Source: a virus. Taken from it: a stretch of DNA of 30,448 nt. The notes below the pieces were generated by a model. That model was not told where the DNA came from and searched no databases. It saw only the letters and a list, made by a program, of their open reading frames with translations. The translations under genes were made by a program, and so were the position numbers. Shown in pieces: positions 15,301 through 24,048 of this stretch. The stretch spans positions 1-30,448 of IMG/VR virus record IMGVR_UViG_3300032053_000344; one strand, written 5' to 3'. Every line of letters begins with the position of its first letter. Within the stretch, counting starts at the first letter, position 1.

Positions 15301-16928
15301 ACCAATCAAACAGCGACATACTTATCAATGCGTATGGGAAGATTACAAACAATATCGGTGTTGTTCCTTCAAAGCCTTTCGAGTTTAGAGTATGTTGGAT
15401 TGAAGGCGAGCAAGCTTATTTGTCATGTGCAATCATAGACGGTTTATCAAGTGACACTCTGGGAACTATGATTACAAATATTGGCAACTTTGACGGTGTG
15501 TATACTCCAATGATAATTAACGATAGCCAGATTCTTTATAAAGATAATGGCGTGTTTAGGATCACAAAGATTGGAAAGGCAGTACTAGAATATATCCAGA
15601 AAGTGACAGGAAATGTTTTTAAGATAAACACGATTACACCGACTAATATTTTAGATTCAAGTACTAAAACTTTAAGCCTGGGTAGCATTGATTTTAATAA
15701 CAGAATGATTTTTAACTCAAGCACGGCTGCTATTAAAACATCGGGAACGCTTGTGAGTTCGTTTGTTCAAAGTGATTATTCAAACAGCGTTGACACTGGA
15801 GACAAGATCATTTATCTGTTGAATCCTATAAAAGACAACATTGACGTGATAGGCTATAGAATACCGACATTGACAGCCAATCTTGATAATTACTTTGTTG
15901 ACACGTATGTTGATGGTTTATATTCGTACAGTACCATGAATAACGGTGCAGAACTGATAATACCTTCTAAAACCGATGTAATACACGTAGCAAGTGATTT
16001 AATTTCACCTTCTATTGGTGTTGAATACGGTAATGGTGTGGCACTAACAAGCGATTCAACGATATTCTTGAAGCCATTGTATGACGGTTCTGTTATCGGT
16101 AACGATATTCAAGGAAGATTTTCAACTTTTACACTATTCGGACAGCTTTATTTGTTTGACGGATCGGCAATTTATGCAGCCAATGTTAATGAAGTGACAG
16201 GGGCGTATACAAGTAAAACGCTTTTATGCGTAGGAAAGGGGCTTTCTTATATTTCCTCTTCACCGACAGAGATCACTTTTCTATCAAGTTTTGATAACTC
16301 CATTTATGTTTTTACAGGTGGACGGAATCTAGTAAAAGGGAAAAGATTCACAAGCCTTGAAGCCATTAAAAGCGGTTTGTTTAATGAAAAAGAGAACTCT
16401 TTAATACTTGATACGGCAAACACAATTATATTTGTGAGGGATTCTATCGCTTCATTGAACGCAAAGAAGGTAACGCAAACAGATTTAAGGTATTTTAGTA
16501 CGTCCGATGGCGTGGTTATGATAAACAACTCTAAAAAATGGCAGTATACTTATTATCCTACTCAAACAAGTACGGTTGTTCCTTTAGACCTGAAAACAAA
16601 CTACTACGGATTGGAGAATAATAATAAAAGTATACTGAAAAGTTTTGTCATTACTATATATAATGAAGCCAGATCAAAGGCGACTATTGACGTGACAAAT
16701 TACACGATTACAGAGGATACCGATAATTCACAGCTTGAAAGATGGGTAGTAATGCCGGGAGACTATAACTCCGGCGGGTATGCAAGACTTCGTTTATTGC
16801 CACAGTACCAGCGAACTTTGGGTTCAAGTCTCAGGCTTACGACAAATGACAAGATAGTTCTTGTTTCGATTAATGCAGAAGTAGAAGAGGGCGAAAAGAG
16901 CTTACCCTCAACAAATAGGACGGTTTAA
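12306..16928 (+). CDS. Giant tail nozzle-like protein with nested repeats
   Basis: The product has 1540 residues. It follows the adaptor behind AAGGGGA, the place of the T7 gp12 / P22 gp10-type nozzle. The N-terminal ~200 and C-terminal ~550 residues are beta-rich and would form the tube. In between are at least six degenerate repeats with a NNATVIG-like core followed by YN..L..GG (near 13050, 13205, 13365, 14385, 14545 and 14690). Splitting these, 13490-14320 codes for BNR-style blades with YGNGKFVAV and a YSLDGITW motif about every 45 residues. Blades of this type bind sugars in sialidases and tail proteins, so receptor contact is likely. A 32-bp exact DNA repeat lies in this part. Confidence 0.65.
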   Translation: MNIDIELKTSLNTGTFNQDIKKFGEKGENLINTGIERMGGVTNVYETEEAFPELGQYIVDENNRDVSIVDSTVADYKIVKVDGQAVGQVSAYGIEKQNEVKSVDDVFIETASYTTCNLVDATITISKYDLSDTLLLSRTVTFTNLATLLPFFTSLSFVRYNGMTYADSMEWSLRLGDQHIILKESTPTQTLTQAVQSTSVLGTSNVNCSLVYNNTIVFAGDNGRVGSFDGVAWKDYNGNGMGTGVFNNGDSTFGVIGNSNIYSMILVTYSGTSYLVIGGALGRVGNWNGSNWVIYSTTGGLANSGNVTTGVISTDDVTAMIQINNNIVFGGSLGKIGSYDFEQNWFNNWNVTGLSNNATIIGAVKIYAFALYNSTTILVAGASGRVGNFKINNVWTATAGSFPVASKSWTDVCYGNGKFVAVSIQSDTTSQGAYSLDGITWVMVTLPAPTLSEYATVCYGNGIFMAISQKNSIGAVSTDGITWTYMKPPFNGLIKYKLVFGNGIFFYGGFTSTDGTVWTRGTAPSGFAFYTVGFGDGKFVAVLAGTSRSCYSTNGIDWTETVLPATKDWYGVIYGNGKYIATANTNSTVGAYSLDGITWVQTVMPSGNWLTVSYGNGKYVAFSYNTSVAAYSIDGITWTQTALSTSSYYRCSAYGLGRFVVLASNNTNLSNYITVSNTNTAYTTVSSATFPTNNATVIGANTIRGIYKYGANFLFFGGDTTGLIGTLTGAGTWYAYTTTTAGIVTDNNTLIVGNSINTMTEYNGYLVMGGSGGLMASITGAGVKQVYNSGLLYTNNATVIGDLDINVLVVYNSILFICGQSSTVNLMQIGGSFPSFYISSNGILANLLTNFNTLGYLYTYRYENGLYMINLVGNSNGISYTLDNATKSVTVLNCTYALLQVSSGKSRHITTTQDYTTNHLYDSTTIKASGLVGYTDFTNFSSSIVFPTANYTLGNGYVKKSQSGFGYADFDFQLATSSVNIFNYTPQFQNTMTSLFQVNQSNSDILINAYGKITNNIGVVPSKPFEFRVCWIEGEQAYLSCAIIDGLSSDTLGTMITNIGNFDGVYTPMIINDSQILYKDNGVFRITKIGKAVLEYIQKVTGNVFKINTITPTNILDSSTKTLSLGSIDFNNRMIFNSSTAAIKTSGTLVSSFVQSDYSNSVDTGDKIIYLLNPIKDNIDVIGYRIPTLTANLDNYFVDTYVDGLYSYSTMNNGAELIIPSKTDVIHVASDLISPSIGVEYGNGVALTSDSTIFLKPLYDGSVIGNDIQGRFSTFTLFGQLYLFDGSAIYAANVNEVTGAYTSKTLLCVGKGLSYISSSPTEITFLSSFDNSIYVFTGGRNLVKGKRFTSLEAIKSGLFNEKENSLILDTANTIIFVRDSIASLNAKKVTQTDLRYFSTSDGVVMINNSKKWQYTYYPTQTSTVVPLDLKTNYYGLENNNKSILKSFVITIYNEARSKATIDVTNYTITEDTDNSQLERWVVMPGDYNSGGYARLRLLPQYQRTLGSSLRLTTNDKIVLVSINAEVEEGEKSLPSTNRTV
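13599..13630 (+). repeat. 32-bp exact repeat in propeller blades, copy 1
   Basis: The segment coding for GAYSLDGITW is identical over 32 bp to 14073-14104 and in the same frame. Recombination between the copies would delete 474 bp (158 codons) in frame. Confidence 0.9.
14073..14104 (+). repeat. 32-bp exact repeat in propeller blades, copy 2
   Basis: Identical to 13599-13630, while neighbouring blades have drifted in sequence. This suggests recent duplication or gene conversion. Confidence 0.9.
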
Positions 16929-16929
16929 C

Positions 16930-17811
16930 ATGGGTTTTTTTGACGATGTAGGGGAAACATTATTCGGCACGGCTTCAAAGGGTCGAGCCGATGCGGCGGT
17001 ACAAGAATCTTTAGCTTCCCAAAGGGCGGCAAGTCAGGCGGCTCAAGGCATACAAAAAGAACAGGGCGCACTTGCAGGTCAGTACGGTAAAGGGCTTCAG
17101 CAATCTATGGGGGCAAATGCCGCTGATTATATGAACCTTGCCAATCAGGCGGCACAGGGACAGGCGGCACAGTCAGCACAGGCAGGAACTACTCAAGCAA
17201 TCAGAAACGCTTTGCAGGCCTCACGGTCAAGCGGATTAAACAAAGGACAGTCGGCACTTGCAGGGGCACAGCAAGCAGGGAACGCCTATACAGGACTATA
17301 TCAAGGCGGTTTGGAGTCTGGTCGTAACCAGTACCAGAACGCTGCTAATACTTTCGGGGCTCAAACTAACCAGGCTACAGCCAATCAAATGAACGCCTTG
17401 AACACTCAAGCAAACATAGCCGCTGGACAGGGAACAAATGCACAGAATCAGGCTGCAAACGCTCAAGGGGCTTTCAATTCAACGATGGGGGCAATCGGAA
17501 AAGGTATCGGGGCTGTCGGTCAACTGCTTTCAGATAAGAACGCAAAGGAAGATATTAAAGGATCGTCAAGCCTTGATGAGATTATGAAAAAAATTAAGCC
17601 AGTAGACTTCAAGTATAAAGAAGGTACTGGAATGGATGGCGAAGACCGAACCGGAGTACTGGCACAAGACCTAGAGAAAACACCACTGGCCGCCGCCGTA
17701 ATGGACACGCCACAAGGGAAGCAGATAAACACGGATGAGCTTTCACCGGCCGTATTGAACCTTGTATTACAGTTAGCACAGAAGGTCAAAGACCTTGAGG
17801 GGAGAAAATGA
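16930..17811 (+). CDS. Ala/Gln-rich virion protein with S74-type chaperone end
   Basis: The product has 293 residues. Residues 15-185 are very rich in Ala, Gln, Asn and Gly with few charged residues, like internal or ejection proteins. Residues ~200-293 match the intramolecular chaperone domain of S74 peptidases: S201-D-K-N-A-K206 gives the Ser/Lys self-cleavage pair, followed by PVDFKYKEG, GVLAQDLE (242-249) and a C-terminal coiled coil (LVLQLAQKVKDLE). Such a domain helps trimer assembly and may then cut itself off. It overlaps the next gene by ATGA. Confidence 0.75.
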   Translation: MGFFDDVGETLFGTASKGRADAAVQESLASQRAASQAAQGIQKEQGALAGQYGKGLQQSMGANAADYMNLANQAAQGQAAQSAQAGTTQAIRNALQASRSSGLNKGQSALAGAQQAGNAYTGLYQGGLESGRNQYQNAANTFGAQTNQATANQMNALNTQANIAAGQGTNAQNQAANAQGAFNSTMGAIGKGIGAVGQLLSDKNAKEDIKGSSSLDEIMKKIKPVDFKYKEGTGMDGEDRTGVLAQDLEKTPLAAAVMDTPQGKQINTDELSPAVLNLVLQLAQKVKDLEGRK

Positions 17812-18530
17812 GCGACTTTTTTAACAAACCAAAGAATCCTATTAGCTCGGCCGCTGATTTGAAAATAGCTTCTGGCTTTGGCGCAGTTCCTAACACTCCA
17901 CAGACCGCTGAAAAGCTAAAACAGCTTGAGAAGCAAGCGATTATAGACCAAACGACACACACACCGAACCAGAATGATGAAATAGCGGTTCAGAGGGTAG
18001 AACAAAGAATTAAACCAACACAGGCCGAAGTACCAGTTGAAACAGTTAAACCGATTGAAAAAGTTGCCACCGTAAATGGCGTTCCAGTTCCAGAGGTTGC
18101 ACCAGTTGCTTCCGTTGCGCCTGTGAATGGTGAAGCACAAAAAGAAAAAGGCGTCGGCGATAAGATTAAAGACCTTGTTAAAAAATACGGCGTTGGATTA
18201 GCGTCTGTGCTTGAAGCAGGAGCAAAGGGTTATGTTGGAGACACTTCAAAGACAGCCTTTGAACTACGAAACGAACAGGCATATAAGGAAAAGGAAAACG
18301 AGTTTTTCAAGAAGCTTCAAGAGGATCAGGAAAAGCGTAATGCCGAAAGAGCTGTAAAAGAAGCAGGGCTTGAAGAAGAGATTTACAACAGGCGAGCAAG
18401 TGCTGAAAGAGCTTTTCAAGCGTCAGAGGCAGAAAAAGATAGAAACTTTCGTCTGGGTTTAAGTGTACCGGTACAGGCTCAAGAGCCCTTCACGAAAGAA
18501 GGGGCTGTAGGGAGTTTTCTAAATGAGTAG
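17808..18530 (+). CDS. Virion-associated coiled-coil protein, unknown
   Basis: The product has 240 residues. The central part (about 75-105) is a Pro/Val/Glu linker (VPVPEVAPVASVAPVNGE) and residues ~155-225 are a charged coiled coil (YKEKENEFFKKLQEDQEKRN). It lies between two ejection-type genes with overlaps on both sides, so it is probably also an internal virion protein. No family recognised. Confidence 0.55.
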   Translation: MSDFFNKPKNPISSAADLKIASGFGAVPNTPQTAEKLKQLEKQAIIDQTTHTPNQNDEIAVQRVEQRIKPTQAEVPVETVKPIEKVATVNGVPVPEVAPVASVAPVNGEAQKEKGVGDKIKDLVKKYGVGLASVLEAGAKGYVGDTSKTAFELRNEQAYKEKENEFFKKLQEDQEKRNAERAVKEAGLEEEIYNRRASAERAFQASEAEKDRNFRLGLSVPVQAQEPFTKEGAVGSFLNE

Positions 18531-20823
18531 TTACGCAGATATTCAAAAAGAGATCGCAGAACAGAAAGCTAAACAAGCAAAAGGGATGAGCATTGCTTCA
18601 ATGGACGCAATAAACTCATTTACTAGAGGGTATGCCGATAAGCTTCTTTCTGCAATCAATCCAGACGCTACAAAAAAGATGCAAGCCGAAAGGGAAGCCG
18701 AAAAAGCAAAGCGGGGCGATGCACAAAAGGTTGTCGATATTCTAGGAACAGCCGTCGATTCCGCAACAAACTCGGCACTTTTTGGCGTTCCTGACGTTAT
18801 CGCTAAATCATCAGGAAGCGATTACTATAAAAAACTGCAAGCAAGCCGAGAGGCAAATAAAGGAGCAGATACAGCAGGAAGTTTAGCAGGTATGTTTGCA
18901 CCTACAGGCGGGGCTTTATTTTCAGCCGCCGGTAAAGGTTTGGGCGTAGCGTCAAAGGCAGTGCCACAGCTTGCTAAAGGTGCTGATTTTCTCGCAAAGG
19001 CAGGAAAGCTTGTAAATACAGGCGGAAAGATTGGCAAGCTAGGACAGGTGGGTTCAGGCGTAGCCAGAGGGGCTTTAACATCCGTGGAGCAAATACTACC
19101 TAGAGCCTTAACCGGAAACACCGACTTAGGCGAAGCAGGTCTTGGCGTTGCAATCGGCGCAGGGCTTGGCGGTGCAGGAAGTGCGGTTTCAAAGTATCTT
19201 CCGGGAATCGTTAGGCAGTTGGGGATAAAAAACAAGGGAACGTCTTTTGTTGAACCTCTTTCAGAATCTTTGAGAGACAAAGAGCTTTCTTCTTTGGGTC
19301 TTTCTGGTTTAGACTTCAAACGTGCTATTAATGACACTGCAAGAACTTTTGGTGTAAACAAGACTGGTAGTGCAATAAACAATGCAGAAGGATTAAAAGA
19401 CCGTGCATTGTCTTTAATGAAGAAAGCGGACATATTAAATGCAGACGAAGCGCAGGACTTTATACAGGGAACTGGAAAGAAGTTTGAAGTCATGGGGAAG
19501 AAATGGGAAGATACCGGTTCAAGAGTGTCAGATTTTAAGGATAGCATTTATTCTGACCCAGTAGTAGTGCAGTTTATAGAAGACCATGGGGACGAAGGCG
19601 TAAAAAAAATAGAGTATTTTATTTCAGGCCTTGATAAAAAATCGAATGTAAACAACATTAAAACGGCACTCAACAAAGAGTCTAAGTTTTCAAATAATGC
19701 TACAGATAATCGTTTGCAGTTTGATTTTCAAGATGTTATACACTCAATCAAGGAAAACCTTGATGATGAAATCCTAAAGCTAGACCCTAAGTATCTTGAA
19801 TATAAAGCAGATTGGAGGGATTTACAACCACTACGCTATATGGTTGCAAAGGATAAGTTAGGAATACCAAAAAGCGTTGGCGGTTCAGGAACAGCAGAAA
19901 AAGCCGCTATGATGGAAATACTCTCAAGGATTGGAGGGAAAGGCGTTGGTTCAGGGCTAGGGATGGCTACGGTTGCACCTTTATCAGGGTATGACAAAGA
20001 TGACCCTAGCACCATTCTTCCCGCACTCGGGAAAATTGCGGCGGGTGGGTTAGCCGGTTCGGCCATAAACAAATATGCGCCAAAACTAAAAAACATAGCA
20101 GAAGGTCGACTCGCAGGGCTTATAAATAAACCAAAAATATTAGCAGGAATTGAAAAAGGTGTATCTTTTGCGGGTAAACTACCAGAACCGGCATTACAGG
20201 CGGCAGAACGTTTTCAGGCAGAACAAAGAGCAAGGGTTGAGCCTAAGCAAGCAGAAAAACAAATTTCAAACGATCTACAGCCGGAAGATTTACTAGTAAA
20301 AGCAGAACAAGCCACGGACGCAAAGCCGATAAACGAAAAGCTTATGGCTAAAATAGACCAGAAGCTTCAAGATGTTTATGCAAAGCGATTCGCCGACAAA
20401 ATGACGTATGAAGATTTTTACAATGAAGTATCTAGACAGACAGACGGTTTTGAACCTACGAAGTCGGCACGAATACTTTATGATGATAAGAAGCAACGTG
20501 CAAGGTTTGTAAGGGACTATAAAGCGGCGCAGAAGGTTTCTGGTTTTTCAGAAGCATACAAAGATGGCGGGTTCCTTGAAGACAAGGCTATTAAGAATCA
20601 AAAAGCTTTTACTAAAAAAGACATAGCCGATACTATTGCATCATTAACCACAGAGGACGGAAAAACACCGACAGCCGAAACGTCAAAGCGTGTACAAAAA
20701 GACCTTGACTTGATACTGTCTTTAAAACTACCCGATGACCAGAAAAAGATGATACTCTTGAAAAAGCTGTCTGATTCTTACGGTTTAGGGCTGGAAGATT
20801 TACAAAGCGTGGGGTTAGCATGA
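18523..20823 (+). CDS. Large internal virion / DNA ejection protein
   Basis: The product has 766 residues. It has Gly/Ala-rich hydrophobic stretches near residues 118-150, 205-225 and 480-515 that could insert in membranes, set in charged helical regions; the C-terminal third is highly charged. Size, composition and position after the nozzle match the ejection proteins of short-tailed phages, which leave the capsid to form a channel across the cell envelope. I see no lysozyme or transglycosylase motif. It overlaps its neighbours by 8 bp and by ATGA. Confidence 0.6.
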   Translation: MSSYADIQKEIAEQKAKQAKGMSIASMDAINSFTRGYADKLLSAINPDATKKMQAEREAEKAKRGDAQKVVDILGTAVDSATNSALFGVPDVIAKSSGSDYYKKLQASREANKGADTAGSLAGMFAPTGGALFSAAGKGLGVASKAVPQLAKGADFLAKAGKLVNTGGKIGKLGQVGSGVARGALTSVEQILPRALTGNTDLGEAGLGVAIGAGLGGAGSAVSKYLPGIVRQLGIKNKGTSFVEPLSESLRDKELSSLGLSGLDFKRAINDTARTFGVNKTGSAINNAEGLKDRALSLMKKADILNADEAQDFIQGTGKKFEVMGKKWEDTGSRVSDFKDSIYSDPVVVQFIEDHGDEGVKKIEYFISGLDKKSNVNNIKTALNKESKFSNNATDNRLQFDFQDVIHSIKENLDDEILKLDPKYLEYKADWRDLQPLRYMVAKDKLGIPKSVGGSGTAEKAAMMEILSRIGGKGVGSGLGMATVAPLSGYDKDDPSTILPALGKIAAGGLAGSAINKYAPKLKNIAEGRLAGLINKPKILAGIEKGVSFAGKLPEPALQAAERFQAEQRARVEPKQAEKQISNDLQPEDLLVKAEQATDAKPINEKLMAKIDQKLQDVYAKRFADKMTYEDFYNEVSRQTDGFEPTKSARILYDDKKQRARFVRDYKAAQKVSGFSEAYKDGGFLEDKAIKNQKAFTKKDIADTIASLTTEDGKTPTAETSKRVQKDLDLILSLKLPDDQKKMILLKKLSDSYGLGLEDLQSVGLA

Positions 20824-21089
20824 AAGAAGATAACATTTTTATGAAGCTTTTGCAGTTAGAAAAACCAGAGACAAAGCCAGTTGATACTAAAATAAGCCCT
20901 ACTCTTTCAAAGGTTTACAAAAGAACTCTAGGTTCTGCGTATTCAGCAGCCGAGGCTCAAAGGTTGTTCAATCCTTCAATGCCGTCAACAAAGCCGAAAG
21001 CTCCAACTGCTGCACAAATGAACGCAGGAACAACTTCAACTATGGATTTAGGCGGGTCGTGGGGAACTCCAGAGCGTGCAAATGGCTGA
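20820..21089 (+). CDS. Small virion-region protein, unknown
   Basis: The product has 89 residues, Pro/Thr/Ala-rich in its second half (TKPKAPTAAQMNAGTTST). It couples to the upstream gene by ATGA and overlaps the fibre gene by 14 bp. It could be a tail adaptor peptide; nothing decisive is visible. Confidence 0.5.
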   Translation: MKEDNIFMKLLQLEKPETKPVDTKISPTLSKVYKRTLGSAYSAAEAQRLFNPSMPSTKPKAPTAAQMNAGTTSTMDLGGSWGTPERANG

Positions 21090-21576
21090 TAAGTTTACAT
21101 CATGCGTTTTGCCACAAGATGCAACTCCAGACGAAATAAACAAAGGTATGCTTGATTTGCTCAAAAAGGCTAATCAGGTTCATACCGATTTAACAGAATC
21201 AGCAACGGCACAAACAGAGGCACTTGCGACTGTAGACAAGACATTGACTGATAAAATAGATGGTTTAGATTTTACAGCGTTGAAAGATGTAAACGGTTAT
21301 CAAAAATTACCAAGTGGTTTAATTATGCAATGGGGTGTTTATTCGGGAGTATTAGTACATGGAACTTCCTATACAGTTACTTTCCCTATTTCTTTTCCAA
21401 CAGCTTGCTTAACTGTTTTACCAAGCGTATTTCAAAATTCTCTAATATCAACAACCACAAGTCTGGGGTTTTTTAAGGTTATGACAAAACAAAAAACAGA
21501 TTTTACAGGGCAATGGGGATGGACAGCTGGAGGGTCAGCACAGACAGATTTTAATTATTTAGCAATAGGATATTAA
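21076..21576 (+). CDS. Short tail fibre, gp53-like C-terminal domain
   Basis: The start is GTG 21076 (GGGGAA 9 bp upstream) or ATG 21082; the length is 166 or 164 residues. A helical coiled N-terminus (residues ~15-60) is followed by GYQKLPSGLIMQWGVYSG, a fibre-tip signature, then FPISFPTACLTVLPSVF and the end FNYLAIGY. The pattern matches the C-terminal domain of gp53-like tail fibres, which is often a receptor-binding trimer. It is likely a host-recognition protein along with the propeller-bearing nozzle. Confidence 0.75.
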   Translation: MQMADKFTSCVLPQDATPDEINKGMLDLLKKANQVHTDLTESATAQTEALATVDKTLTDKIDGLDFTALKDVNGYQKLPSGLIMQWGVYSGVLVHGTSYTVTFPISFPTACLTVLPSVFQNSLISTTTSLGFFKVMTKQKTDFTGQWGWTAGGSAQTDFNYLAIGY

Positions 21577-21588
21577 AAGGATAGTAAA

Positions 21589-21909
21589 ATGGATAGCGAC
21601 ACGAAAAACAGCTTAGATTCTCTAAAGGAAATTATTTTAACAAAGTTTGAAGAACTGGAAAAGAGGTTATCAATGAGCGACGATGCTTTAAGTTTTCGAC
21701 TAGAAAGTATCTACATAAAAGAACGGGAGCAAGACGAAAAGATTTGTAAATTACAAACGATGCTTGATGAATTAAAAAATGCACCGAACGAAAAAAAGGT
21801 TTCTTACTTACGCAAAGGTATCGACTCACTAATACAGTGGGTAGTACCTTTCTGTTTAGCAGGGATATTGCTATGGGCTCAAGCTGGGTTTAAAACAAAG
21901 GGGTTCTAA
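21589..21909 (+). CDS. Coiled-coil protein with C-terminal membrane helix
   Basis: The product has 106 residues. Residues 5-70 are charged and heptad-like; residues ~82-100 (IQWVVPFCLAGILLWAQA) form one membrane helix with a short basic tail. This is the plan of XhlA-like hemolysin/holin accessory proteins. It lies in the virion gene block, so a tail-anchored structural role is also possible. Confidence 0.5.
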   Translation: MDSDTKNSLDSLKEIILTKFEELEKRLSMSDDALSFRLESIYIKEREQDEKICKLQTMLDELKNAPNEKKVSYLRKGIDSLIQWVVPFCLAGILLWAQAGFKTKGF

Positions 21910-22464
21910 ATGGGTGGATCAGAGGTTTTGAAGATACAAGAGGATCTTTATGTTACTGTTATGGCAACGTACAAAGAGATTGAGATTTTAAGGGGCGAAA
22001 CGTGGCGATTTAGTTCTGCGTATCGAACAGTAACAGCAACTAACGGTTATCTAACGATGAGTTTCACGACTCCAGCGACAGGGCAAGTCACGTATAACTT
22101 TGCAGCAATCTCTAAAACAGGGAATGAAGCAATCGTCAATTTAATTGAGGCTGGTACTTACGTTGACACTGGTTCGACTTTGTTGACTGGTTACAATTTC
22201 AACAGGAATATAGCTACATCCTGTCCAATTATCGACATGAAAGTCGGTTTATTAACAGGAGGAACTACTATTGCATCGGGTACTTCTCTTAGTGAAGATA
22301 TGGTACCGGGCACAAGTCAGGGCAACTTAAGGGCAGGTGGTACGGCAAGTTCTGGCAGTCTTGTTTTCTTAAAGCCAGCGACACGGTACACTTTGAAGAT
22401 TTTATCGGTTAGCGGTGCAATGACCGTTACTGCTAACATAGACTTAATATGGGAAGATGATTAA
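21910..22464 (+). CDS. Beta-rich virion protein, unknown
   Basis: The product has 184 residues of alternating Thr/Ser/Gly strands (VTATNGYLTMSFTTPATGQ; LVFLKPATRYTLKILSVSG), suggestive of an Ig-like or jelly-roll fold used in decoration or baseplate proteins. AAGGGG precedes the start. No recognised family; virion location is inferred from neighbours. Confidence 0.5.
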   Translation: MGGSEVLKIQEDLYVTVMATYKEIEILRGETWRFSSAYRTVTATNGYLTMSFTTPATGQVTYNFAAISKTGNEAIVNLIEAGTYVDTGSTLLTGYNFNRNIATSCPIIDMKVGLLTGGTTIASGTSLSEDMVPGTSQGNLRAGGTASSGSLVFLKPATRYTLKILSVSGAMTVTANIDLIWEDD

Positions 22465-22476
22465 AAGGGGTTTAAA

Positions 22477-23073
22477 ATGGCAAAGTATACGAAAATTGCA
22501 TCTTTAGCTGATGCAGAATTGTTTGACGGTTCAAAGACTAATGCAGACGCACTGGTTGTGTCATATCCGTCAATTATAAGCGTGGCAAAGGTTGAAAGTG
22601 TTTATCCCGTTTATACAGGAGCAAACTCTTTAACAGCAGGGGCAACAGGTGTTACTGGGTCTTTTGTGACAGACGAAGCAGGGAGTGCTACAGTAGCAGG
22701 AAAGGTAACAATGACCATTTCGCACGCCTGTACAACTTCGGGAGATTTAACAATTTCTATTTTGGGAAAAACGCTTGTTGTTCCTTGTTTGGATACAATG
22801 GATTCGGCAACAAAGGTGGCAACAGCAATAAGGGCAACGAAGTTTACAGGCTGGGTGCTTGCGGGTTCAAATGCAATTGTAACCTTCACAGTAGCACAGC
22901 CGAAAGACTCTGTATTAAATGTCACAAACCACCTAGGGAAAGTCATGAATTGTTACGCAACTAACTATATCGTTTTTAATACCGACATGAAGGTAGCAGG
23001 AATCACGACTAGCACGACTGAAATATGGGACGGCGTAAACTTTGCTAAGTATTACACCGCTGTACCGTCATGA
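22477..23073 (+). CDS. Beta-rich virion or decoration protein, unknown
   Basis: The product has 198 residues, Thr/Ala/Val-rich, with Ig-like strand patterns (VTMTISHACTTSGDLTISIL; NAIVTFTVAQPKDSVLN). It is paired with the preceding beta-rich gene and overlaps the endolysin start by ATGA. Two Cys near the middle could be structural. Function unknown. Confidence 0.5.
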   Translation: MAKYTKIASLADAELFDGSKTNADALVVSYPSIISVAKVESVYPVYTGANSLTAGATGVTGSFVTDEAGSATVAGKVTMTISHACTTSGDLTISILGKTLVVPCLDTMDSATKVATAIRATKFTGWVLAGSNAIVTFTVAQPKDSVLNVTNHLGKVMNCYATNYIVFNTDMKVAGITTSTTEIWDGVNFAKYYTAVPS

Positions 23074-23522
23074 ATAATTTAGATGCTCTATTACCGTCTG
23101 TTAAAAAGATGGCTCTTGAGTTTCTTAAAAAGTTAGACCTTGCAGGGATTAAGTATTCTGTAATAGAGACTCGCAGGAGTCAAGATGTACAAGATGCTTA
23201 CTTCTCGCAGGGTCGAGACTCTCCAGAGACGATAGCAGAGAAACGAAAAAAAGCCGGATTGTATGCAATATCAGACGCAGAAGCGAAAAGAATTGTAACG
23301 AAGGCTAAAGTTTCAAAGCACACAAGCGGGTCGGCAGTCGATATTGCACCAGTTATTGACGGAAAGATACCCTGGACTGTCGATACAAAAAAAAAGGCTG
23401 ATTTATGGCGTAGAATGGGCGAGATCGGGGAATCTTGCGGGCTTGTCTGGGGCGGTCGATGGATTCCGCTAGACTCTTTCGGGTTAGGTTGGGATTTGCC
23501 ACACTTTGAGGGGAAAGAATGA
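23070..23522 (+). CDS. Endolysin, M15 peptidase (VanY-like)
   Basis: The product has 150 residues. Zinc ligands fit S82-x-H84-x2-G-x-A-x-D91 (SKHTSGSAVDIAP) and H145 in WDLPHFE, with D142 as the likely catalytic residue. This is the M15C L-alanyl-D-glutamate / D-Ala-D-Ala peptidase plan, cutting the peptidoglycan stem peptide. There is no signal peptide, so a holin must release it. The start has no clear ribosome site and is coupled to the upstream stop (ATGA). Confidence 0.88.
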   Translation: MNNLDALLPSVKKMALEFLKKLDLAGIKYSVIETRRSQDVQDAYFSQGRDSPETIAEKRKKAGLYAISDAEAKRIVTKAKVSKHTSGSAVDIAPVIDGKIPWTVDTKKKADLWRRMGEIGESCGLVWGGRWIPLDSFGLGWDLPHFEGKE

Positions 23523-23731
23523 CAGAAAATACAGGAAATGTAGTGAGAACGGTACTATCCGTAAACACTTTAGACTATGTAATTAAACTAGGGTTTACCG
23601 CCTTTGTGGTCGTTGTTATAATCGTAGCCGCCGCATACTTTATCAAAACCACAAGAATTGAAAAAGTCGGGCTTGCGGGCGCAGAGTTTGACCCGGAAGA
23701 TGAAAAACCAGAAGAGACAGCGGGAAAATGA
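23519..23731 (+). CDS. Single-helix membrane protein, holin candidate
   Basis: The product has 70 residues with one strong membrane helix at ~24-44 (GFTAFVVVVIIVAAAYFI) and an acidic tail (DPEDEKPEETAGK). It lies between the endolysin and the spanin-like pair and starts behind GAGGGGAAAG. Size and context support a class III holin. Its TGA stop lies exactly between the two start codons of the following pair. Confidence 0.6.
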   Translation: MTENTGNVVRTVLSVNTLDYVIKLGFTAFVVVVIIVAAAYFIKTTRIEKVGLAGAEFDPEDEKPEETAGK

Positions 23732-24048
23732 ATGGGAATACTCAAAAAAGTATACTTGTTTGCCTGTTTTTTGGGTCTGTTTATGTGTTTTCTGGTTGCC
23801 AAAGTGTCCCCAGAAACATATCAGGTGACGGAGCTGGAGCTGTCGAGACTAGAAACAATATCGACGACATTAGAAACGGACAGACAGAACTTGCTATCAC
23901 AGGTGAGCGTATTGAAAACGGTAGCGACAGACTTGCAGACGGACTCAAAGAGCTTGACGGAACAATTGAAAAAGGACAGGGAGACATTGACGAATTTAAG
24001 GCAATCCTTCGAGAGATCAGAAGCAGAAAAACAAAAGACCTTGAATGA
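23728..24048 (+). CDS. Rz1-like outer-membrane lipoprotein (o-spanin)
   Basis: The product has 106 residues. The hydrophobic signal ILVCLFFGSVYVF is followed by the lipobox FSGC (Cys23), so a mature lipoprotein of ~84 residues is expected. The mature part is charged and regular (ERIENGSDRLADGLKELDGT). Almost all of the gene is read from the same DNA as the 149-residue frame starting 4 nt later. An embedded lipoprotein in the lysis cassette is the mark of Rz1, which fuses inner and outer membranes with Rz. It implies an outer-membrane host. Confidence 0.65.
   Translation: MNGNTQKSILVCLFFGSVYVFSGCQSVPRNISGDGAGAVETRNNIDDIRNGQTELAITGERIENGSDRLADGLKELDGTIEKGQGDIDEFKAILREIRSRKTKDLE

Noticed and set aside
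18825-19547. Minus-strand open frame of 240 codons inside the ejection protein gene
   Set aside because: It lies fully antisense to a well-supported gene with GC-biased third positions and has no protein-like features or upstream signals.
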